NCBI GenBank assembly: GCA_933207985.1
Contig: OW240916.1
Coordinates: forward strand, 271,331,275 to 271,395,274
Source of the DNA: Pelobates cultripes
Lineage: Eukaryota; Chordata; Amphibia; Anura; Pelobatidae
Direction: 5' to 3'
DNA length: 64,000 nucleotides
Each line of letters starts with the position of its first letter. Position 1 is the first letter of the stretch. This document shows, piece after piece, positions 44,021 to 54,836 of the stretch. Below the pieces are notes generated by a model, which saw only the letters and a program-made list of their open reading frames with translations, did not search any database and had not been told where the DNA came from. The position numbers and the translations under genes were made by a program.

Positions 44021-45421
44021 AGGCAAATAGCAAGACACCCCCAATAAATGAGCGGTTCTGCAGGTGGTGACCACAGACCACTTCTCAGTTCCTATGCTTC
44101 CTGGTTAATGTTTTGGTCACTTTTGAATGCTGGCGGTGCTTTCACTCTAGTGGTAGCATGAGACGGAGTCTACAACCCACACAAGTGGCTCAAGTAGTGC
44201 AGCTCATCCAGGATGGCACATCAATGCGAACTGTGGCAAGAAGGTTTGCTGTGTCTGTCAGTGTAGTGTCCAGAGCATGGAGGCGCTACCAGGAGACAGG
44301 CCAGTACATCAGGAAATGTGGAGGAGGCCGTAGGAGGGCAACAACCCAGCAGCAGGACCGCTACCTCTGCCTTTGTGCAAAGTGGAACAGGAGGAGCACT
44401 GCCAGAGCCCTGTAAAATGACCTCCAGCAGGCCACAAATGTGCATGTGTCTGCTCAAACGGTCAGAAACAGACTCCATGAGGGTGGTATAAGGGCCCGAC
44501 GTCCACAGGTGGGGGTTGTGCTTACAGCCCAACACCGTGCAGGACATTTGGCATTTGCCAGAGAACACCAAGACTGGCAAATTCACCACTGGCGCCCTGT
44601 GCTCTTCACAGATGAAATCAGGTTCACACTGAGCACATGTGACAGACGTGACAGAGTCTGGAGACGCCATGGAGAATGTTCTGCTGCCTTCAACATCCTC
44701 CAGCATAACCAGTTTGGCAGTGGGTCAGTAATGGTGTGGGGTGGCATTTCTTTGGGGGGCCACACAGCCCTCCAGGTGCTCGGCAGAGGTAGCCTGACTG
44801 CCATTAGGTACCGAGATGAGATACTCAGACCCCTTGTAAGACCATATGCTGGTGCGGTTGGCCCTGGGTTCCTCCTAATGCAAGACAATGCTAGACCTCA
44901 TGTGGCTGGAGTGTGTCAGCAGTTCCTGCAAGACGAAGGCATTGATGCTATGGACTGGTCCGCCCGTTCCCCAGACCTGAATCCAATTGAGCACATCTGG
45001 GACATCATGTCACGTTGCACCACAGACTGTCCAGGAGTTGGCACATGCTTTAGTCCAGGTCTGGGAGGAGATCCCTCAGGAGACCATCCGCCACCTCAAC
45101 AGGAGCCTGCACAGGCGTTGTAGGGAGGTCATACAGGCACGTGGAGGCCACACACACTACTGAGCCTCATTTTGACTTGTTTTAAGGACATTATATCAAA
45201 GTTGGATCAGCCTGTAGTGTGTTTTTCCACTCTAATTTTGAGTGTGACTCCAAATCCAGACCGCCATGGGTTGAAAAATTAGATTTCCTTTTTTTATTTT
45301 TGTGTGATTTTGTTGTCAGCACATTCAACTATGTAAAGAACAAAGTATTTCAAAAGAATATTTAATTCATTCAGATCTAGGATGTGTTATTTTTGTGTTC
45401 CCTTTATTTCTTTGAGCAGTG
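43860..45421 (+). mobile_element. Tc1/mariner element, DD34E type, broken
   Basis: 1562 bp bounded by TA (43858-43859 and 45422-45423). Inverted ends are CACTGCTCAAAAAAAATAAA at the left and TTTATTTCTTTGAGCAGTG at the right. It carries a transposase relic in the same orientation. From memory, Tc1 elements with this terminus are shared by lampreys, teleosts and other vertebrates and were discussed as horizontally transferred. That link needs a database search. Confidence 0.88.
44158..45166 (+). pseudogene. Tc1 transposase relic, DD34E
   Basis: The probable start is the ATG at 44158 ([20 protein letters not shown]), opening the helix-turn-helix with [21 protein letters not shown] stop codon at 44413 breaks the frame; it resumes at about 44416 with VSAQTVRNRL, RPVLFTDEIRF (first D), MVWGGISLGG, LLMQDNARPH (second D) and SPDLNPIEHIW (E). 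34 residues lie between second D and E. After IWDIMSR a small deletion shifts the frame; the C-terminus can be read in another frame to a stop near 45163. Catalytic residues are kept, but the gene is disrupted at least twice. Confidence 0.88.
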
Positions 45422-45423
45422 TA

Positions 45424-46600
45424 TGTTTTTAGAGTCTATTCAACAATGTATCTTCTTCTAGACATAGGCATCATAACCATAATTCTCCCCTCTCCTCTGA
45501 CATGTTATTTTATCCACTTGTGTTCCTCTGCCCCTTCCTCAGATTGTGAACTTAACTGAGAAGGACCCTCTTCAGATTGTGTCTCTGTCAACATTACTAA
45601 AGATTTTATTGGTGTACTTTGTGCATTACAGGTCATTATGATAGGTAGGCAAAAGCTTCATGAGACACAAATAGCATAACATTGTAGATAAGCAGGTGAT
45701 CAGATGCTTCCCTGGGCATGAGAGAAATGTCCTGAAAGGTAGTCTTTGTCATAATTTTTAGGGTTAGTGAGAGGGTGACATCCCGTTGTAGTATTGAACC
45801 TTGTATTGTAGGGGCAATGTCCCCGTCGGATGATCAACAGAAGGATGGAAGTCGTCGATCATTTAATCATAAAGCAACATCGCGACAATCACAATTTTAG
45901 TCAAACAAAGGAATGGACCACTTGGGTCCACTGCTGCCCTGGGGTCGATTTATCAATGCATTTCGGATTTGATACCTGAGCTTGTCTCACTAAATAGAGG
46001 GTGGAGGAGGTCTTTGCAGGCATGGCTATGTGCGTACGTGGCAGATAGGACACGGTGGGACTCAACAATATGGTGCGTGAACTTTGCTAGGGGGTAAGTG
46101 CCTTGTGTTTCAGGTACCTGGGTGGTTAGTCATCTACACTTGTTTTATATCTTCATTGTATCATTTTCAAACACTACAAAATATCTGGTGTCATATAAAT
46201 ATGACAATAGTAATAATAATGATACTAATAATAATAATTAAACTTGTGCAAACGTTTGGTTTGGATAGTTAATCTAAATCAAATGCCTTTTTTGTTGTGA
46301 TGCCCGCGTCTGGATAAATTGATTATTATTCATTCACATTGTTTACTGAATAACACTTTACAGGTAAATCACGGATTATTCATTTGTCTGGGTGTGGACT
46401 AAAAAGCATTTGCTTCGGATAAACCATCCAAAACAAACATTTGCACAAGTCTAATAATATATATGTTTTTGAGGAAGATGCATATTTCCCTTCAGTTGCC
46501 TTACCACTTTCTGTTTGAAATTAGAGATATGTGGTGCAAGTGCATTTTGCGGATTTCTTGTAAATATTAAATGTGTCCTGTGTATATGTTTAGGGAACCC
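45424..46600 (+). other. no recognisable gene
   Basis: AT-rich sequence. A (TAATAA)-type stretch lies at 46200-46240. No feature recognised. Confidence 0.45.
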
Positions 46601-46759
46601 ATTTGTTGGGGAAAATTTTCCCCAACACCATTAACAGAGTCTTCAGACTTGTTGGCTGTCTGCACGATCCCTCTAGTCCGGGGACAAATCAAAAAGAGGC
46701 TAGAGCACATGTGTCTTTGTAAAGACAAGAGCTAATCACAGTACAGGCAACAGTGTAGA

Positions 46760-47465
46760 TACCTGCCTGGGAAAATACCTGAAGAGGCAAAGGAAGATGG
46801 GACGATACCTGCCTGGAAGTAGGGAGCTGCAGCCTGGTCAGGTGGAAGAGTTGGTCTGAAGCACTCCAGAATCCCCTATGGCAGCTAGGAAGTGAACTTG
46901 ATCGGAGTACAAGAGCTGCGGAATTTGTTGGCGCTATATAAATAACATAATAAAGACCACTGTCATATTTGGGGACAGCAGTGGGATGGCTTCCTAGCAA
47001 CTGGGGAAATGCCCCTGGACACTGGCACATCTTCTGGGACTTCTGCATGCCTCCTGGAATTTGCGGAGATGGAGCGAACTAGCACCTGTGCTGTGTCCTC
47101 AAATGAGGAGTTCCAGTGGTGCCTGTAAGCAGCTCTAGCCCAGGAGTTTTGTCCTATCCCGAGAGAGTTACATGTTACAATGGAGAGAGAACCATCCAAG
47201 CTGAGAGCAGTGCTCTCAAGAACAAGTGGCTCCCTCCGCAGAGAGACAATGGACTTATAGGATACTTGCCTGGGAAAGTACCTGAAGAGACAAGAGACAA
47301 AGGCAGAGGGGACAATACCTACTTAGAAGTAGGGAACCTTAGCCTTGTCGGGTGGAAACATTCCAGAGAGACCCAAGTCAAGCTTCTGTGACAGGGTCTG
47401 AAGTGCTCCAGAGTCCCCTGTGGCAGCTAGGAAGCAAACCTGGAAGAGGTTTATCAGTCAGAGTA
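46760..47465 (+). repeat. Internal direct duplication around an L2 tail
   Basis: Two similar blocks: 46760-46910 (ACCTGCCTGGGAAAATACCTGAAGAGGC ... CTCCAGAATCCCC) and 47265-47465 (ACTTGCCTGGGAAAGTACCTGAAGAGAC ... CTCCAGAGTCCCC), about 500 bp apart in direct orientation. Between them lies an L2-type terminus. They may be parts of the internal region of a decayed LTR element. Confidence 0.6.
46915..46957 (+). mobile_element. L2 LINE 3' terminus
   Basis: CTGCGGAATTTGTTGGCGCTATATAAATAACATAATAAAG carries the GCGCTATATAAATAA signature of L2 3' ends. Confidence 0.6.
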
Positions 47466-47479
47466 CAGGAGCCCCGTCA

Positions 47480-48056
47480 CAATTGTTTGATTACATTTTC
47501 AATATGTCTAGTCCAATTATGACAGTGCATTTTTAAGTAATTGCTCTCCTAACCTACGCCAGTCACCTGATGTCCAGATTTGGTGGACCTCCATCTTACC
47601 AATCCCTGCTGGTTCCTTTAGCCTCTACAATGGCTGTGTCCATGTTCCTTTTTATAATGCAGCACATGTGGGCTGTGGTCATGACATCACAGACAGCAGT
47701 AATTGCCATATTCTCCACCCCCTCACATTTGGTTACCACAATAATGCCCCCCAGCCTATAAAACAGAAGTGTTCCAAGTTGTGAGTGCCCTGTTGTGGTT
47801 GACCCAATAGCATGTTTATACTGTTTTTAAATTATTGTTCTGACCCTGCTCTCCACTTGAACATTCTGTATTCTGGTACTCCTGACCTGGCTTTGTCTAT
47901 CCATTTATCTGATTTATGGTGAACCTTGATTTTGGCTTGTCTTGACTATTCTGTCACTCTCTTTTATGTTAAGGCCGGTCAATTCTAAGGAACAGTAACA
48001 TGCCTATATACTGAGGTAATGCAATGCGTACTTGGGTTTAATATACTAATCCGTGA
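47480..48056 (+). repeat. LTR-like sequence with TATA box
   Basis: A TATAAAA box at 47757-47763 is followed by GTGAGTGCCCTGTTGTGGTTG, a pyrimidine-rich CTTGACT/CTGACCT tail and an AATCCGTGACA end. Matches the layout of 40243-40745. The left border is approximate. Confidence 0.5.
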
Positions 48057-48219
48057 CAGAACTGAAATTATTTTACTGAAACACAAACAAAATAAATGTC
48101 TCTTGAATAGACAGTTTTGAATACATTTAACTCAAAGTAATCAAAGTAAGTTTAATCTGTGCATTTCAAAGGGAACAGAAAGCTGGAGGAGAACCAAAGG
48201 ATAGATTTTGTTTAAATTT

Positions 48220-48849
48220 TGTCACTGTTAAGTAAACCCCAACATGCAGTGTGTAACCCCACAGTATACAAAGAACATACTACCGAACCTTCAGAATGGG
48301 TGGGCTTAATGCAGGACAGAAAAGAAAAGTCAGAGGATAGCCAAAAATATAAGGACGTCAGAAATCAGGAGAGTGATTAGAGAACAGCTGGGTCAGGATA
48401 CAAGGCACTTCAGGAAACCAGAGAACAGAATAGTCAATAACCAAACTGAGTTGAATATACTAAGAACACAATAAAGGTCAAAGAGTAGCACTGAAGCAGT
48501 GGTTCCCAACCCAATTCTCAAGTACCCCCTAACAGTCCAGGTTTTAGGAATTACCCAGTTGGGTCCAGCATGTTTTTAGAAAGAAAAAAAAAACAAAAAA
48601 AAAAAACTTTAGACACAACAGTGTATTCCCCAAATCCTGGACTGGTAGGGGGTACTTGAGCCCTGGTTAGGAACCCCTGCACTAGAGCGTCTTTTGTTTT
48701 AAGACCACGGCCCCAAAATGCTGGAGCAAATGATGCAAAGCGAATCTACATCATCAATACAATGACATCAATGCTAATGTTGGAGTGAGGAGTCAGCATC
48801 GGGTACCGCACCAGCTGGGTGCATTGGAACAAGGCAAGAGGGCATGACA
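48220..48849 (-). repeat. Solo LTR, gypsy-type, with nested MITE
   Basis: Begins TGTCACTGTTAAGTAAACCCC and ends GAGGGCATGACA. The start resembles that of the gypsy LTR at 50027 (TGTCACGGTAGTATACCCC, then AACATGCA). It is interrupted by a hAT MITE (48497-48679). The flanks show no clear duplication. Confidence 0.55.
48497..48679 (+). mobile_element. hAT-type MITE, diverged
   Basis: Starts CAGTGGTTCCCAACCC and ends GGTTAGGAACCCCTG, with long imperfect complementary arms and an A-rich loop. It is a relative of the MITE at 28986-29159. The flanks CACTGAAG and CACTAGAG agree in six of eight positions, consistent with an old 8-bp duplication. Confidence 0.75.
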
Positions 48850-49535
48850 AGTTGAAAATACATTGTTCTTTCAGATAATTCATAGAGTAGAGAATACACA
48901 ATAGTTTACATAAGAAGCATGTAAAACAAGAATGAGATATTTAATTATTGCAAGATAACATCCTATGTTTAATGGCAATCATGATACTTGTTAGACAAAC
49001 TTTTGGTCTTTTCCCTGGTTGATTGCAAAAAAACAAGAGTAAAATGCGCACACTAAAAAAATAAATAAAAAAAAAATAAAAAATAAAAAAAAAGGGAAAT
49101 ACTTCCTGCAGGGTTCTCCAGAAAGGGAGGGACAATCCCTGAAGACATCAAATAGAAAAAAATAATAACCATGCCCACCTGAGGTTTCTTTTAAAAGGCA
49201 GTTTTTATTTAAAACAAGGAGGTGGAGAAAACTATTGTCTCCACTTCCTTTTTTTTTTTTTTTCTTTTTTTTTTTTCATTTTCCCTGGTTGGTGTCCAAC
49301 CTAAAATTACATATTCTCCAGGTAGGAATTAAAAAGTAGTAATATTTATACTTTAATTTTTTTTTACAGTTTATAAATACAATGTCTTGTTTATGAAGCA
49401 TTGCTTACTTCACTATAAATACAGATAGGTTTGTGTGTAGAGTACTTTTTTAGTTCTAGGGACACACTAAAGACAAACAAAAGGTATATGAGATAATAAC
49501 CAAGAACTCAAAAAAATGTATAGCTAACTTTTTTA
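48850..49535 (+). other. no gene; A-rich and T-rich tracts
   Basis: A-rich run at 49055-49092 and T-rich run at 49250-49277. No coding frame. Confidence 0.5.
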
Positions 49536-49938
49536 TATAGCTTGGTTGCTTCATCTAAGTGCTGCTTCTAAGTGTGTGGTTGGAGATATTCTGGAGAGTT
49601 TTACAGAAACTTCAACTGTCTAAGATTTTGCTAAGAGTTTTCTTTTCTACTGTTACAGGTAAGATTCATCTGTAGGAAAAGGTTACTGATTGTACAAGGT
49701 TTGATTTCCTGTTGGTAATTTGGTAAGGCATTTGATTAAGCTAGTTACTTGCTATTGATTGCTGGTTAATTAGCTATTGTTTTCAAATAAGCAGAGGCCT
49801 ACCCAGGTGTTGAACATTCCTAGTGGGTGGAGATTTTAGGAGTTATATAAGGATTGTTGTCATTAGCTTGGCTAATATAGCTTGGTTGCTTCATCTAAGT
49901 GCTGCTTCTAAGTGTGTGGTTGGAGATATTCTGGAGAG
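49536..49938 (+). repeat. Tandem leader repeats of CR1 (340-bp spacing)
   Basis: 63 bp starting ATATAGCTTGGTTGCTTCAT and ending GATATTCTGGAGAG occur at 49536-49598 and again, essentially unchanged, at 49876-49938, 340 bp apart. They lie just upstream of ORF1, so they may be promoter monomers of the kind known in some LINEs. No promoter function is shown. Confidence 0.75.
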
Positions 49939-50017
49939 AACCTGGAGGTAATCTGAGGTATTCAGGAGGACAAAATAATTTAAGATTTGTTTGGTTCAAA
50001 TTATTCAACTCATTAAA

Positions 50018-50026
50018 ATGGCAGAC
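50018..50026 (+). pseudogene. CR1 ORF1 start, interrupted by gypsy insertion
   Basis: ATG GCA GAC, the first three codons of ORF1. The frame continues at 59805 beyond the gypsy element. See the entry at 59805-60770. Confidence 0.8.
50022..50026 (+). repeat. Target duplication CAGAC (left), gypsy
   Basis: CAGAC precedes the LTR at 50027 and recurs at 59800-59804 after the other LTR. Confidence 0.9.
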
Positions 50027-50705
50027 TGTCACGGTAGTATACCCCAACATGCAAGATTTAGTCCAAGCGAGAGACAAGATAGCAAGATACGTCTTACCGG
50101 GCCTTAGAATGGCCGGACCCGACGTAAACAGGGAAAAGACAGAGTCAAGAACGAGCCGAGGTCAAGGGAACAGAGAGACTGCGAAAACAAGAACTAGTCA
50201 AGGACTGGTACACAGGAGTCAGGAAACCGGCGAACAAGACAAAGCAGGGATAAAGATAAAAAAACGGACTCAGGAACAAAGCCAAGGTCAAGCACGAAAA
50301 AAAAACACACTACTACACGAAGCAAGCACTAAAGGGAACTGAAACAGAAACCACGATAGGGCAGGGAGCTAAGGGAAAGGGGAGTATAAATACCTTATAG
50401 ATTAATTTGATTGGCCCCTGTCATATCCATGCCCCCAAAATGTGAGTGTATGGGGAATGTGGAATGACATGGGCCAATGGGAGACCTTTTTGATTTTCAG
50501 CTCCCACTGTCCCTTTAAAAGCACGCCCGATACGCTCTGCATGCTCCCAGTGTCAGGCAAGTCACGTGGCCGTGTCTCGCGGTCAGTGCCTGCCTTCTGG
50601 ATCTCCCTGTCGGACGAGCCATGCGCGGCTAGTGCAGTTGCAGGACCGCGCGCGGCGGGGAAAGAGGACCTCACCCGGCCCCTGGAGAGGGTAAGTACCG
50701 CTACA
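50027..50705 (-). repeat. Gypsy 3' LTR
   Basis: Minus strand TGTAGCGGTACTTACC...TACTACCGTGACA. 679 bp. About 95 bp longer than the 5' LTR because the latter lacks a GC-rich block near its start. Confidence 0.9.
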
Positions 50706-51996
50706 GTACCCCCCTGAAGACACGCCCACCGGGTGGGGAGGACCCGGCCTGGCAGGAAAACGAGAATGGAAGGAGTGCAGAAGGCGAGGAGCGTGAACAG
50801 CATCAGCAGAAATCCAACTGTGTTCCTCCGGCCCATATCCCTTCCAATACACCAGGTACTGGAGGTGACCCCGGAGAAAACGAGAGTCAAGCACGGCAGC
50901 CACTTCAAACTCCTCATGACCCACAGAAACAGGAGGAGGAGGAGGAACATATCGGGTATAACGGATACACAGGAGCGGCTTCAACAAGGAGGTGTGAAAG
51001 ACGTTAGGAATACACAGGTTACTGGGAAGATCCAAGGCATAAGAAATAGGATTAACTTTATGCAAGATACGAAAAGGACCAATAAAACGGGGAGCCAGCT
51101 TCATAGAAGGCACACGAAGGCGGATGTTATGAGTAGAAAGCCAAATCCTATCCCCCACAACATAGGATGGAGCCGCTCTGCGATGTTTGTCAGCCTGAAC
51201 CTTTTGACGAGCAGCAGAATCTATCAAAGAATGCTGAACCTGCTCCCAGATAGTACGTAAACCAGCCAAATGCTCATCCAGAACTGGCATGCCCTGTAAG
51301 GAGAATGCAGATGGAAGAACCACAGGATGCCGGCCATAAACAATGTAGAAAGGGCTATTACCGGAAGATTCATGAGTAGCATTATTACGAGCAAACTCAG
51401 CCCAAGGAAGCAGGTCAGCCCAATTGTTCTGATGGTGGGATACGAAACAACGAAGATACTGCTCTAGGGATTGGTTGGCACGTTCAGCAGCTCCATTGGA
51501 CTGGGGGTTTGTAAGCTGAGGAAAGTGAGAGAGAAATACCCATCTCTGGACAAAAGGCTTTCCAGAACCTAGAAATAAACTGGCCACCCCTATCGGACAC
51601 TATAGACTCTGGTATACCGTGTAACCTAAACACCTCCCTGGCAAAGATAAAGGCGAGTTCCTTGGATGAGGGCAATTTGACAAGAGAGACAAAATGAGCC
51701 ATCTTAGAAAATCTATCCACGATCATCAGGATGACTGTTTTACCATTCGAAGGGGGCAATTCAACAATAAAATCTATGGACAGATTAGACCAAGGCCTCT
51801 CTGGTATGGGTAACGGGTGCAACAACCCACAAGGAACTCTATGCGAAGACTTCATACTTCCACAAGTAACACATGCCCGTACGTAATCGGTGACTTCCTT
51901 GCGCAAGGAGGCCCACCAGAAATATCTAGAAACTGCTGTTAAGGTTTTAGGGATACCAGGGTGTCCAGTGGTTCTGGTGTCATGATAGAGTGACAT
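50706..51996 (-). pseudogene. Gypsy integrase with C-terminal chromodomain
   Basis: The upstream frame 51996-51520 has the HHCC zinc finger (H...H...CVTCGSMKSS) and the catalytic core with D in SIDFIVELP and D in SIVSDRGGQF. A frameshift near 51500 leads to the frame 51587-50706 with the catalytic E in NPQSNGAAERANQSLEQYL, the GPFRILHKVNPISYALDLP barrel and a chromodomain. The chromodomain reads EFEVAAVLDSR, LQYLVYWKGYGPEEHSW (aromatic cage residues Y, W present) and HSFHSRFP. Chromodomains direct integration toward methylated-histone chromatin. The frame runs on into the LTR (50583). Apart from the one frameshift the domain is well kept. Confidence 0.9.
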
Positions 51997-52009
51997 GATT
52001 TCCTGTCTT

Positions 52010-52512
52010 TCAGGAACAATTTATCAGCAGGTTTCTCTCTAGGTGCCTTGTTTTGTTTAGCCTGTATGACTTGCAAGATGGACAAGAAATAGAAAGAACA
52101 GTAGTAGCGATTATTCTATCCGGGGGAATGACAGGGGTATCATCAAGCTTATTGTTTGTCTGTTGTTTCGAACTGTCTGGACAGAGCGTCAGCTTAAGTG
52201 TTACGATCACCCGGTCTGTAGGTGATGATATAATTGAAGTGAGATTAAAAACAGAGACCACCCGGCCTTCCTAGAAGACAATCTCTTGGCTTCACTAAGG
52301 TAGGAAAGGTTTTTATGAACGGTAAGTATGAGGATAGGATCCTTAGTGCCCTCCAAAAGATGTCTCCATTCCTTAAGTGCTAAAATAATAGCAAGGAGTT
52401 CCCGATTGCCTATGTCATAATTCTTTTCGGCTTTGGACATCTGCTTGGAAAATAAGCCACAAGGATGTAAAGGCTTCTCTGGAGATTCTCTTTGAGACAA
52501 TATAGCACCCAC
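52010..52512 (-). pseudogene. Gypsy RNase H, main part
   Basis: Frames 52512-52265 read [40 protein letters not shown] with the catalytic E ([14 protein letters not shown]), then [20 protein letters not shown] where HTDHKNL-type residues have changed. The first part of RNase H lies on the other side of the hAT insertion (54678-54716). Downstream to 52010 the linker to integrase is broken. Confidence 0.85.
52505..52512 (+). repeat. 8-bp target duplication (left), hAT
   Basis: GCACCCAC, repeated at 54670-54677. Confidence 0.9.
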
Positions 52513-52625
52513 CGGGGCAGGCTGGGCCGGGGGGCAGGGAGGCAATTGCCCCCCAGGCCGCCCTAAATTCTGTTAGGACCGGCCGCTGCAGGGCCGGCCC
52601 TTTAAATGCTGCAGCCACCCTTGCC

Positions 52626-52902
52626 CTCCCCTGTAGCGTGGCTGAGCTGCTCTGCTGTCCGCGGTGCCCGGCCGGACTGATAGGAAGGAGTGTGCACTTC
52701 CTGTCAGTCCGACCGGTTATAGGAAACAGAAACTCCTGTTCTGCGTGGAGTTTCTGTTTCCTGTAANNNNNNNNNNNNNNNNNNNNNNNNNNNNNNNNNN
52801 NNNNNNNNNNNNNNNNNNNNNNNNNNNNNNNNNNNNNNNNNNNNNNNNNNNNNNNNNNNNNNNNNNCGGACGGCAGAGCAGCTCGGCCACGCTACAGGGG
52901 AG
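52626..52902 (+). repeat. Palindrome interrupted by an assembly gap
   Basis: CTCCCCTGTAGCGTGGC... (52626-52661) is complementary to 52867-52902 at 34 of 36 positions. Nested inside the left side is a second hairpin (GGAAACAGAAACTCC 52721-52735 and its complement GGAGTTTCTGTTTCC). The gap lies inside, so an unresolved larger inverted repeat is likely. Confidence 0.85.
52767..52866 (+). other. Assembly gap, 100 N
   Basis: Exactly 100 N, the usual placeholder for a gap of unknown size. The true length is unknown. Confidence 0.99.
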
Positions 52903-53130
52903 GAGAGGAGAGGTGGAGGGGGGGAGGGCAGGGGAGGTGAAGGGGGGAGAGGTGAAGGGAAGAGAGCGGATAAGGAGGACACAGGGAAGAGAGCGGATAA
53001 GAAGAACACAGGGAGGGGGGAGGTGAGGAGAACACAGGGAGGGGGGGGAGAGGAGAGACCACTAAGGGGCAGGGGAGAGCTCTAAGGGACAGCTCTATAG
53101 GACAGGGGGCAAGACAGGGAGCTCTTTCAC

Positions 53131-53560
53131 ACTACGCGCACACACACACACACACACACACACAATGCATCCCTATACATACACAGAAACACACAATGCA
53201 TCCATTACACACACACACACACACACACAATGCAACCCTTACACACAAAGACAATGCATTCTTTGCACACATATACAGAAACACACAATGCAAACCCTTA
53301 CACACACATTGCTTTTCTTACATACACACAGAAACACAATGCATCTCTAACACACACACTTACAGACACACACCTTGCATCCCTTATGCATACAGACACA
53401 GATTCACGCAATGCATCCCTTACACACAACCAGAAACACACAATACATCCCTTATACACAAATACACACTGCTTCCACTACACACAAACACACAGCATCA
53501 CCTGCACAACCTGGTATCCCTATACACTACATACCATAAGCACACATATTAGATCCTCTA
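53131..53560 (+). repeat. CA-rich minisatellite
   Basis: Tracts of ACAC alternate with AATGCATCCCTTACACACA and variants at roughly 30-45-bp intervals, about ten times. This makes long spurious Thr/His open frames in two frames. Confidence 0.85.
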
Positions 53561-54669
53561 CAATAACACATCCCCTACACACTCCACTCCCTGTGAGTGG
53601 ACCTGTGGGCCTTGTGGGCATACTCACCGTCAGGCCCTGGGGCCCCCAGAAAAATGGAGCTGCTTCCAATTCTCCCAGAACATTGAATTTTGTGACCACA
53701 ATTGCAAACAGCCTCCAGAGATCCTGTTCTACACCAGACCAGTGGAGCCAAACTGCAGCCCATCATCATCCTCATCTTGTTGTAAGTAGGCAATCTAGTA
53801 TATTATTAGTGACACTAATCTATAATTTACCTCACATTAAAGGAGGACTGCAGCATAATGAAGTGGTTCTGGTGTCTATAGCCGGTCTCTGCAGGCTTTT
53901 TAATGTAAACACACACTGTGGGCAGCACTGGCGTTAGTTTGTATGGCAGCTCATATAGGTAGGGCATTGTGATGTCACATGGGGGGCGGCAAATACAGCT
54001 GTTCCCCATGCAGCCACAGGTGCCGCTGTGCTGGGAGATTGTGATTACTCTTCACTTCCTCCCAGCCTACAGAGCAGCGCATGGGAGAGAGAGGAGGAGG
54101 CATGATTTAATCTTACAACAAATCCAGTAAGCAAATCTTTATAAATTTGGGAGGTGGGGGGAATCAGCTCTGTTTCCACAGTTTATTGGTGTTTACTCTG
54201 ATATTAATATTGAGGGATTTCTAAGTAGTAACATCAGAGTCTGTCAGCAGGGCCAGCCGTTGGGGTGTGCACGTTGTGCGGTCACGCAGGGTGCCATCAC
54301 AATAGAGTCGCCCCGCGGCCAACACAGCTCACAAGTTGGGGACACCAGCCTATTCAGTTTAAACAATTCGCTGGTGGTCCACTGGTGCGCACCAGCAGTA
54401 GGTGCAGTCAGATTATATCCTCTCTCTCATGGTTCTGGCGCTCAGTTAGTGAGTCAGAGCACAGGCTCAGAGATTCTCAGCCTGCGCTCTGACAACATTG
54501 AAAGTCAGAGCCATGAAGGAGCAGGTATGGCAAAGAGCTACTGATTAGCATAACATCAATATCCGTTATAAAACCAGGAAAAGGTAGGCACCATTGCACT
54601 GATTTGGTGGTGCAATGGGCCACTTGACTGGTTTTGCCCCCCAGGTCTAAGGCTGCCAGCCCTCCCCTG

Positions 54670-54677
54670 GCACCCAC
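54670..54677 (+). repeat. 8-bp target duplication (right), hAT
   Basis: Second copy of GCACCCAC. Confidence 0.9.
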
Positions 54678-54836
54678 CCCAATATCTGAAGCATCAACTT
54701 CAAGAATAAAAGGCAAAGAAGGGACAGGATGCTGTAAAATAGGAGCAGAAGTGAATGCAGTCTTAAGAAATTCAAAAGCCTCAAGCGCTTCCGGAGTCCA
54801 GACATGAGTCCTTTTTAGTCATTCGGGTTATAGGCA
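54678..54836 (-). pseudogene. Gypsy RNase H, first part
   Basis: The minus frame reads [15 protein letters not shown] (54716-54672). VDASD holds the first catalytic aspartate of gypsy RNase H. The hAT element cuts it directly afterwards. Upstream to 54836 the RT-RNase H connection is out of frame. Confidence 0.8.

Larger units (their letters stand above)
52513..54669 (+). mobile_element. Non-autonomous hAT element with assembly gap
   Basis: Inserted in gypsy RNase H with an exact 8-bp duplication. Ends are CGGGGCAGGCTGGGCCGG at the left and the complement of CAGGGGAGGGCTGGCAGCC at the right, both followed inward by a TTGCCCCCCAGG-type word. CAGGG ends and 8-bp duplications are hAT features. 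No transposase is visible. The interior holds a gap of 100 N, GGAGAGG-type purine repeats (52900-53110), a CA-rich minisatellite (53131-53560) and filler. Confidence 0.88.

Noticed and set aside
44221..44888. Minus-strand frames of 101-161 codons
   Set aside because: Antisense shadows of the Tc1 transposase relic.
50733..51260. 175-codon plus-strand frame
   Set aside because: Antisense shadow of the gypsy integrase-chromodomain region.
53165..53700. Overlapping Thr/His-rich open frames
   Set aside because: Caused by the CA-rich minisatellite in the hAT element.
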